A DNA stretch of 64,000 nucleotides from assembly GCA_039583875.1 (NCBI GenBank), contig CM077147.1:158304821-158368820 (forward strand). The letters run 5' to 3'. A model generated the notes under the pieces. It saw only the letters and a program-made list of their open reading frames with translations. It had not been told where the DNA came from and made no database searches. The position numbers and the translations under genes were made by a program. Below are positions 56,805-64,000 of this stretch, in pieces. This DNA is from Platanthera guangdongensis. Its lineage: Eukaryota > Streptophyta > Magnoliopsida > Asparagales > Orchidaceae. The first letter of the stretch is position 1, and each line of letters opens with the position of its first letter.

Positions 56805-58722
56805 CTAGGATTCATCGTCGCCAGTATCTGGCCAATATTCCTCATCTCCAATGTCGGCATCCTCTTCATCGCCGCTTTCCTCGCTTTCCTCCTCGCCGCT
56901 ACCGCTGCTGCTGCTACTGCCGCCGCTGCTACCGCTGCTGTCAGAGCCTGACGACGTCGGAGGCCGGCGATCTGGCGAGACCGTCTCGGCGTGCAACTCA
57001 GGGATGCGTTCGTCGACCGTGAACTCCTTCTCCCCTTCGTCGAGTTTCCCACTAATCCTCAGCCTCGCGAGGACCACGTTGCCTGCCGCACGGGCTATCT
57101 CGCGGCGGACGGACGACCTTTTTCCGACAGGATGCGAGATCGCTTGATGGCGTAATGAGGATCGTCCTCCGGGCGCGGCTGAGGAGCAGAGGAACTCGCG
57201 CCAGCTTCTAAAATGGTCAGGCGAGATTCCATCTCGGCCGCGCGAATCTGGGCTGCCTCCAAATCAACCCGATCCTTGGCGAGTTCCGCCTCGTACTCAG
57301 AAAGCTTTTTGGCGGTCTCCATCTCGGCAGCCTGCGACAAACAACGAAGTCAGCCAAAGCACTCATGGTGACATCAACATCGCGCGTAAAGGCGACATAC
57401 CTCATAATCTCGCCAGCGAGTGGATTCCATGCCGAGATTTATCGCCTTCTGACTGACGATCTTCAAGGCTTGTGTCCTCTCCAGCATCCTCCTCGCCGCA
57501 AAGTGATTTTACTCGACAGCTCGGGCGAGCGAGCAGGCCGCCTGCTGGGCGAGTTCCTCCTCGCTGAGATCCAGCATAGCCTCGGCGTCGCCTCGCCCAT
57601 ACATCGTGTGGAGGACGGTGAAGGCCTCCCCCTTATCCTCCCCCTCCTCCGCCCAAGAGGGGAGGTTGGTGCTCAGCGTCACCAGATGCTCGTCCGGTGC
57701 CCAGGTCACCAGCGGGCGACCATAGGCGTCCACCGCGTCAAGCCCCAAGTTGAAATTGGGGTGGAAGTGGGGAAGCCGAACGTGGAGTGGCGAGTCCTGG
57801 TCGTCAGGAGGTGGCGAGGACACCTTTTGTTTCTTGGTCGCGGGGCCAGGCGACCTGGCTTTGCCTTTGCCCTTGGCGATCTTCTTCTTCTCGCCGATAT
57901 CAGCTGGCGAGTTGGGCACAAATAGCGAGGTGGCGACTTCCTTGGCTGGAGGAAGCGGCCTCGCCGGGAGCTCATTCGGCTCTGCAAAAGACCGAGTGAT
58001 GTAAACAAGCGATTATTGCGATGAGTATGCTACCTACATTCATTTCTAAGGTTACCTTCATTGTAGTGGACCTCAAACAGCGTGTTGACGTTTAGTCGCC
58101 AAAAGATGACATCAAACCGGCGACCTCGGAACGCTTCTACGAGTTGCTCGCGCGCGCCATCCAGTATCGGTGGAAGGAAGGCGACATCAGCAGGCTGGTG
58201 CGGCCTTCCCTGGACGTCGCCAAAGTCGCCCACGACGACGACTAGTTGCTCGCTCCACTTGTGAACTTTGTTCGCCGTCCCCATCAGGGTGCAGACATGG
58301 CTGCTGAAATAGACCACACCCTCGGCAGTCGCGGCGAAGGCGAATATCTTGCGGAATATGGAGAGATTGAAGATGATCCTCTCCTCGCGCAGGTAGCAAA
58401 GAAACCCCATGATGATGGCGACGCCGTTGGGGTTGATTTGTGCGGGTACTATGCCGAAGTATCGTTGGATATCACAATACTCCAGCCATAGCGGAAGTCG
58501 CAGGCCGGCGTCGAAGTGGCGAAGAGGAAGGACCAGCACGCCCTCGATAAAAGTGTTCAGTCGCTCACTGCGGTCCGGGAGTCTGGCCGAGTATCCCTCG
58601 GGAAGGAGTCTTTCCCTAAAGTTTTCTAAGTCGCGCACATTGGTGGTCGACTTCTTAAAAGACGCATCCGCGAAGTTGGCGGCATGGGCTTGGCGGCGAG
58701 CACTGGCGTCGTCTCCCACCAT
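56805..58722 (-). pseudogene. T1 antisense gene B, 3 exons, gypsy-type transposon protein
   Basis: ATG 58722. Exons 58722-58056, 57981-57401 and 57331-56805; introns of 74 and 69 nt start GTAACC and GTATGT and end TTTTGCAG and GTCGCAG. Phases agree at both joins. Exon 1 (LPEGYSARLPDRSERLNTF, RLPLWLEYCDIQRYFGI, NPNGVAIIMGF) resembles the plant 'putative gypsy type transposon' family (PF04195, from memory). Exon 2 is basic (KKKIAKGKGKARS); exon 3 is coiled coil followed by a Ser/Glu/Asp-rich tail. Breaks: TAA at 57509 in exon 2 and a one-base loss in the T-run near 57120. About 591 residues if read through. Function unknown; lies downstream of pol on the opposite strand. Confidence 0.75.
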
Positions 58723-58854
58723 CCTGCGACCTTTGAAGAAGAGAGAAAGGATTGCGAGGAGTAGACCAAAGTCACAGCATGCGAGCAGGAACAGATACTC
58801 GCGAGCTAGGGAATCGAAAGTGCAACAGCGTACTTGTGTCCTACCTACCCCCTC

Positions 58855-58862
58855 TATTTATA
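58855..58862 (-). promoter_or_regulatory. TATA box of antisense gene B
   Basis: On the minus strand GCCTATAAATAGAGGG, 133 bp before ATG 58722. The context GCCTATAAATAG equals the second TATA motif of the T1 LTR (61288). Confidence 0.6.
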
Positions 58863-59142
58863 GGCGTCGGGGGGGTATAACCTCCTTACGGCGAGCATTA
58901 AACTAAGTCGCGCACTAAAAAGAAAGCCAGCTCCATTACGTAGGACGAGCAGAACACATAAAGCGTTATCGCAACCTGCAGGATAAACTCGGCGCAGACT
59001 AGACAAGATATCGCACAAAGCAACACAGAAGAAACCAATACGATAAAAATGCGAGATTCAAACTCGCTTATTACAATCAATAATAGTCCATTAAAACCGT
59101 ACTTGGCGAGTTCTGAATACAAAGAAGAAAGAAAAGAAACTT

Positions 59143-60844
59143 CTAAGGCCTAGGCCTCTCTGGGGGATGTGGATGTCGCCCAGCCCAACCCATCTCACGT
59201 GCTCGCCGGAAATGCTCCGTCGCCACCACTATCGCATCATCGCTGAGGCGCAGCTGCTCCTCCATCCTCGACAATCTGCCAACAGAGCCCATACTCGCGC
59301 GCATGCCAGCGACCTCTTCAAGAACGAGCTTGAGGCAATGATTGTTAATCGCCAGCTGACGATCATTCTCCCTTACCATGTGGAAGCGGGATTCATAGCT
59401 CTCCAGCGTACTCTTGAGCTCTTCCATCTTCGCCATCCGCACTTCCAACGATGATATTCGGCGATGAGGATCACAGATCGCCAGCTGGTCAAACTTGCTC
59501 TTCAGCTCCAAGTAAGTGCGAGCAGCTGCACGGCGATATTCCATGCCCGACAGACCCATGGCGTCGATGAAGGCCGCCCTTGGAGTTGCCGGCCGATCTG
59601 ATAGCAAACAAAAGTCGTCGGATTAGACGAAGATACATAGCCTCCATGTGCACATCAATAGCGATACATACCGCTGCGAGGGGACCTAGATCGGCGAGGA
59701 TATCTAGATCGGCGAGGAGGGGATCCGTATGCTGGCTCATCTCGCCGGCTTGGCGATGGCCCACCAGCGAGCTCGGCTGCCTTGCCTCGCCCGTGCCCCC
59801 CTTGTCCAAGGTCCACGTTCCTTGGCGGGAAGTATCTCGGCCGCGGCTTGACCGGCTTAACACCCGCGGGATGTGATGAAGAAGGCGGAGGGAGCGACGA
59901 ACTCACCGGTGGCGAAGGATTCTTCAGTGGAGGAGGTGGAGGAAGTCGCGTCGTGGTAACTTGAGAAGGCGCGATCAGAGGTGGTGGCGGCGGCAAGGAT
60001 ACGGTCACCGACTGGATGGTGGCGATGTTGGTAAGCGGCGGCGGCGGGGGTAAAGAGGAGCTCGCCTCAGGCAGAGAAGACCTCGCCGGAGGCAGCGCAG
60101 AACTCGCGGCGTGCGGGGCAGAACTTCTCACAGGCAACTCAGAACTCGCCGGGAGACCCTTGCTCACCAGTGTCTTCCTCGGCGGAGGATTCTTCGACGA
60201 CGGCTCCCTGCTCGCCGAAGGAACCGAGGCCTCGACCATCTTTTTGGAACCGATATTTATCCGCACTGCATGCGCGGTCTTTACTTGCCTCCCGGCGGGA
60301 AGGGCGACGAGCGGCGCGGAGCTCAACGGGGCGACATTCAAAGCCGCGCCCAAACCCCCCGTGGGAGAATCTGCGAGTATCACGGTCCGGTTAGCAAGCA
60401 ATAGAAATAACTGTCAGAATGGGAAATCATGTAGGAAAAAAGACAACCTCGCAGGTCGTTGACTTCAACCTGCTGAGATGCCGAAGTGGAGGCGAGTTCT
60501 GGGGCCGTGGAAGTGGCGAGCTCAGGGATGTTAAGCGAGTCGAGGAGTCTCGCATCAGAAACGGCGACATTGGGAATGTCGTCGAGTCCCAAGTCGCTAA
60601 GCAGCTGTTACGTGCTGGTAGAGAGCACAGGGTTACTGGTGGGGGGTGCAGGGCGAGAAAGGGGCGGCCGCGAGATATCATCGCCAGAGGCGGGTTTATT
60701 CTTGGACTTCTTTACCTTTTTCCTCTTGAGGGGAGGTAAGTCGGCGGCGGCATCCTCTTCGCGTGATCGCTTTGGTTTAGCGACTCCAATGGCACTCGTC
60801 AACGCAGCAAGACTGTCACGAAGTATCTTCTCGGCATTCGACAT
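59143..60844 (-). pseudogene. T1 antisense gene A, 3 exons, proline-rich/coiled-coil protein
   Basis: ATG 60844. Exons 60844-60448, 60370-59672 and 59597-59143; introns 77 and 74 nt (GTTGTC..CTCGCAG, GTATGT..TATCAG). The three exons total 1,551 nt, exactly 517 codons with the stop, and both joins keep phase. Exon 1 has a strong nuclear-signal-like KRKKVKKSKNK and acidic C-terminal half; exon 2 is Pro/Ser-rich with three PPPPPL blocks and ends in Arg/Ser repeats; exon 3 is coiled-coil-like (EELKSTLESYESRF). One in-frame TAA at 60608. I do not recognise the family. Confidence 0.7.
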
Positions 60845-60892
60845 TATGCGCGAGTTATGAAGAACCGGCTAAAGAACTAGGCCCCCCCCCCA

Positions 60893-60900
60893 TATTTATA
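60893..60900 (-). promoter_or_regulatory. TATA box of antisense gene A
   Basis: On the minus strand CTCTATAAATATGGGGG, 49 bp before ATG 60844, which leaves a very short leader. Context resembles the first LTR motif, GGGGTATAAATATGACC. Confidence 0.55.
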
Positions 60901-61002
60901 GAGATCGGCCGGTAGCCAAAAGGGGCGAGCAACCCAGATACTCGGCAGTGTAGCTCTCCGAATAAATGTTGGATGTTTCTTTCTGAGCTCCGATGTCGCT
61001 CC

Positions 61003-61016
61003 GAAAGAGCAGGAAT
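61003..61016 (+). promoter_or_regulatory. T1 polypurine tract
   Basis: GAAAGAGCAGGAAT, mostly purine, ends two bases before the 3' LTR. Confidence 0.55.
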
Positions 61017-61018
61017 TG

Positions 61019-61649
61019 TGTACAACCCGTATTCGTCGAGAGTGGGTCCTACCACAGCCAAGTCAGTAGAAGTCAAGGTCAACAAGTCAAGGCAGGAGTC
61101 AAAGTCAGCATTCAAGATCGCGGAAGGCCTGTGCGAGCATAGGCGAGCTCCCCTCGCATACTCGCCAGGTAGGCGACTAGGCGAGATACTCGCCCAGCCC
61201 GTGCGAGTTCCCCTGGAAGTCGCTTGGTCGCCAGGGGGTGGGGTATAAATATGACCCCCCCCCCCCCCCTCTCCCCTTACATTTGCCTATAAATAGGACC
61301 CCAGGGGTACGAGAGAAAGGACTTGAAATCCTCGGCAGGATACTCGTGCACTTTAGTTTCAGGATACTAGCTAAATCTTTGGATTCCATTTCCTTGGAGA
61401 GCAAGTCGCGACCTTGCGAGCTCGCCAGCTAGCTTCTATCGTACCCAGTTCGGCCATCCTTGGTTGAGAAGGGGCTGCTCCTTTCGAGCATCCAGGTACG
61501 CGGTGGGTCCTTCCTGCCGCAGCATCTGGGGTCCTGTTTGACCTGTTTCTTTGTGCTAGTCTTCTTTGCCGTCTTATCTAGCTTCTGAGCCAGTAACCTT
61601 AGGCAGTTTCGGTCCGAATTCTGAGGTTAGGATTTTCTTGGCTTCAACA
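61019..61649 (+). repeat. T1 3' LTR
   Basis: 631 bp, TGTACAACCCG to CTTCAACA. Contains GGCGAG/CTCGCC words, TATAAATA at 61244-61251, a long C-run, and a second TATAAATA at 61288-61295. It matches the two parts of the 5' LTR closely. Confidence 0.93.
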
Positions 61650-61654
61650 CTAAG
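61650..61654. repeat. T1 target site duplication, right copy (CTAAG)
   Basis: Second copy of CTAAG, after which Sire-C pol resumes. Confidence 0.92.
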
Positions 61655-62805
61655 TATTTCTTGTCATTATTATGAATGTAACAAATACAACCAAAAATTT
61701 TAAAGTAATCTACTTTAGGTTTCTTCCCTTTGAGTAACTCATAGGGAGTCTTGCCCTTCAGTTTATGTATTAAACTTCTATTCAACACATAGTTGGAGGT
61801 GTTCACTGCCTCTGCCCAAAAGGATAGAGGAAGGTGAGCATCTGACAACAATGTAGTAGCAGATTCAATAAGGGTTCTATTATTCCTTTCAGCTACCCCA
61901 TTTTATTGAGGAGTTCTAGGAGTTGAGAAAGTGTGTCTGATCCCTTCACTCTGACAGAACTCTTGCATAAGAAGAGAATCAAACTCTGTCTCATGATCAC
62001 TTCTGATCAGGGCAATGTGAGTATTGAACTCACTCTGTATGCATTTGAGAAACTCTGTCAAACACTTAAAGTTATCAGACTTCTTCCTCAAAAAAAACAC
62101 CCATGTGAATCTAGAGAAGTCATCTACAACCACTAAAGTATAAGATTTCCCTCCTAAGCTTTGTACTGTAATGGATCCAAAAAGGTCCATGTGTAACAGA
62201 TACAAAATCCTAGGTGAATCACTCTTATTAAGTGACTTGAAACTATTTTTGGTTTGCTTGCCTAATTGACAAGCCCTGCAGAGTCCTTCCTTCTTGTAGG
62301 GGCCAGAAGGTAGTCCTCTAACAAGGTTGTCCTTGGATAGCCTAGCAATGGTTCTAAGGTTTATATATCCTAATATCTTATGCCATAGTTCAGTAGGTAT
62401 ACAAATAGAGTTAAACAAGCAAATATCTACCTTGGTTGAAAGAAAATCTACAAGATAGATGTTACCTTTCCTTTTACCTGTCAACACAGTTGTGTTGTCC
62501 TCTGATTTGATCTTGTATAAGGATTTGCTGAAAGTCACTTGGTATCCTTCATCACATAGTTGACTGATACTGATCAAGTTGTGCTTCAGTCCTTCCACAT
62601 AGGCTACTTTCTTGAATGTGACTGTGCCAATCTGGACTGCACCATATCCTTTTGTTAGTCCAAAGTTTGAATCACCAAATATTACTTTGGGTCCAAGCTT
62701 GGCTTTGAAGGATGTGAAATTGTCCTTGTTTCCTATCATGTGCTTTGAGCACCCACTATCCAGATACCATTGCTGGTTTGATGTTGGATAGGTCTTCACC
62801 TGCAC
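61655..62805 (-). pseudogene. pol: Sire-C pol, N-terminal part (protease-integrase)
   Basis: Starts near 62805 with no ATG; a GTG and a GTGCAG acceptor-like site lie there. Protease WYLDSGCSKHMIGN (about 62767), GAG-pre-integrase with CRACQLGKQ (about 62280), integrase core HMDLFG (about 62190), IRSDHETEF (about 62005), AERNNRTLIES (about 61880). One stop at 61903 (TAA, Gln in the other Sire elements). The frame is interrupted by T1 at 61654 and continues at 42119. The frame is offset by one from gag. Confidence 0.92.
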
Positions 62806-62815
62806 ATAAAATAAT

Positions 62816-64000
62816 TTACTTGTTTTTGACCCAGTTTACCTTGGGCCTAGGTTGATAACCTTTGAATTCAAAAATAAAAGACATCCCTGGTTGGCTCTTA
62901 TAGCCTTCAGGATGATATCTCCTTGGAGGTATTATCCATTCAGTATAACGGTTAAATCTTTGGGATGAAGGACCCCTAGGTTTGGAATTTGATTTACCTT
63001 TGAAAAAGTTTTCAAAACTCTGATCTCTGCTCGACGATCGCTGAGCTGAGTTCGACGATCTTGGGTCAGATCGTCGAGCTCTGTTCGAAGATCAACTGTG
63101 GCAGAGTTCTGGGTTTAGAGATCGTCGACCTGCGTTCGACGATTTAGCCTGAGATCGTTGATCTGCATTCGACGATCGGCTAGCTCCGTTCGACGATTTC
63201 TGTTGAACTCTTGTTTTCTTGGGTAAGTCAGAATTCTTCCTAGCTACCTCTACAACTCCCTTATCTTTATCAGAGATAAATTTGATTGGGGTTGTTAATA
63301 CTATGGGTTGGCTGGATGAAGCACCCAAGCCCAGTGTACTATTGAATCTTGAGTTCACTGTGCTTGTGATGTCCATTAGTTTGATACTTCTCCCATTAAG
63401 GGATTCTTCAAACTGCTTGGCCTTTGATAGTTCACTCTTCAGTGAGACTATCTGCTCCCTACAGTACTCCAACTCTTCAGAGAGTTTGAGGTTATCTGAT
63501 TTTAAAGTACTGTATTCAGATAACTGATTTCTGAGAGAAATGATTTCCTTCTCAGATTTTAATAAATCTAAACATAGTGCTTTAAACTCACACTTGAAGT
63601 CATCAGAATTAAAATCAAAAGAACTTATTACCTGGTCCTCTTCATATTGAGTCTCTGATTCTGACTCTGACTCTTCTGCATCAGAACTTTGTTGTGAGAC
63701 ATTGATAGCCATCATGCAGAATTCATTTTCATCAGCATCATCTTCATCATCACTAGAGCTGGATGAAGCTTCTGATTCTTCTTCTGTCTCACTCCAAGTT
63801 TCAGCAACAAATCCCTTCCTTGTATGTTTGTTCTTGCTGGAGGAGGGTTTGCCATTATTGCTCTTCTTGAAGTCCTTTTCTTTTCTCCTTTCTTTCCTGT
63901 CCTTTTTGTCCTTGTTTTTATTTTCTGGACAATCAGGCACAATGTGGCCTGGTTTCCTACATCCAAAACAAATAAACTCTTTGTTATTTGATTTGTCATA
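62816..64000 (-). pseudogene. gag: Sire-C gag, C-terminal part, open at window edge
   Basis: Enters from the right edge with CCHC knuckle CFGCRKPGHIVPDC (about 63965-63924), then Lys-rich, acidic Ser/Glu/Asp and coiled-coil stretches, and a repeat region of SSN-x-x-RS type (63205-63016). TGA at 63092 is the only stop, at a place where the repeat has Arg (CGA to TGA). The conserved end is KNK-TAA at 62816. No second knuckle is seen here, unlike Sire-A and Sire-B. Capsid domain lies past the window. Confidence 0.85.
63016..63205 (-). repeat. TCGTCGA array inside Sire-C gag coding sequence
   Basis: Seven or more (A)TCGTCGA / TCGACGAT pairs, the same motif as in the LTR and spacer of this element, lie in frame in gag and encode repeated SSN..RS units. 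Confidence 0.8.

Larger units (their letters stand above)
42125..61649 (+). mobile_element. T1: Tat-type Ty3/gypsy element with antisense genes, split by C5
   Basis: LTRs begin TGTATAACCCG / TGTACAACCCG and end CTTCAACA, flanked by CTAAG. Inside: Phe-type primer site, gag with a CxxxH..GH..C knuckle, protease, RT, two RNase H domains, integrase, a 232-bp tandem repeat and two antisense genes. A second RNase H and tandem repeats after pol are known for the Tat clade (Ogre, Retand, Grande). C5 sits in the 5' LTR. Without C5 T1 is about 14.4 kb. Confidence 0.92.
35041..64000 (-). mobile_element. Sire-C: sirevirus-like Ty1/copia element on minus strand, partial
   Basis: Reading leftward: gag (from the window edge), pol, spacer, accessory ORF, purine tract and 3' LTR (36549 to 35041). 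T1 interrupts pol between 42120 and 61654; removing T1 and one duplication copy leaves pol in the same frame. It is a distinct family from Sire-A and Sire-B, with different LTR and palindromes, and less damaged. The 5' LTR lies past 64000, so its target duplication cannot be checked. Confidence 0.92.

Noticed and set aside
57365..57925. Plus-strand ORF over antisense gene B exon 2
   Set aside because: Shadow of the GC-rich minus-strand coding exon, which has matching splice sites and phase.

Overview
The window is a block of nested plant LTR retrotransposons. I see no host gene, rRNA, tRNA or CRISPR array. The pointers to a flowering plant with a large, repeat-rich genome are: initiator-Met primer sites, sirevirus-type copia elements with an accessory gene, a chromodomain gypsy element with very long LTRs, and a Tat-type gypsy element with two RNase H domains. 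The species cannot be told from the sequence.

Nesting, from outside in. Sire-A (1-9863, plus strand; copia, sirevirus-like) lost its left end at the window edge. Its 3' LTR is interrupted at 9864 by gypsy element G2. Only LTR-like pieces of G2 are visible (9864-10745 and 34784-35040). G2 received two insertions. The first is G1, a Tekay/Del-like chromovirus (10746-34783, TSD AATAG), which was itself hit by Sire-B (15614-28255, TSD CTTAG). The second is Sire-C (35041 to beyond 64000, minus strand). Sire-C was hit by T1, a Tat-type gypsy element (42125-61649, TSD CTAAG), and T1 by copia element C5 (42359-47509, TSD AATAT). Four perfect 5-bp target duplications support this order. The deepest chain is five elements: Sire-A, G2, Sire-C, T1, C5.

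Coding content is gag, pol and accessory genes, nearly all broken by stops or one-base indels. The three Sire elements carry a third gene after pol (about 930-990 codons), homologous in its N-terminal part. In Sire-A and Sire-B it follows a spacer full of GTGTCGACAC palindromes and a TATA box about 110 bp before its ATG. The same palindrome array lies upstream of the TATA box in the Sire-B LTR. T1 carries, antisense to and downstream of its pol, two three-exon genes. Each has its own TATA box and introns of 69-77 nt, and every splice phase agrees.

Main items for a second look: (1) a chain of about eleven short hairpins with constant linkers in the transcribed part of the Sire LTRs, whose stems differ between elements yet stay paired; (2) GTCGA-core palindrome arrays shared by four or five families, and in Sire-C present in the LTR, the spacer and the gag coding sequence; (3) a candidate gag first exon inside the G1 and G2 LTRs and a 96-bp candidate gag-pol intron in G1 whose acceptor was duplicated by Sire-B; (4) the two antisense genes of T1.
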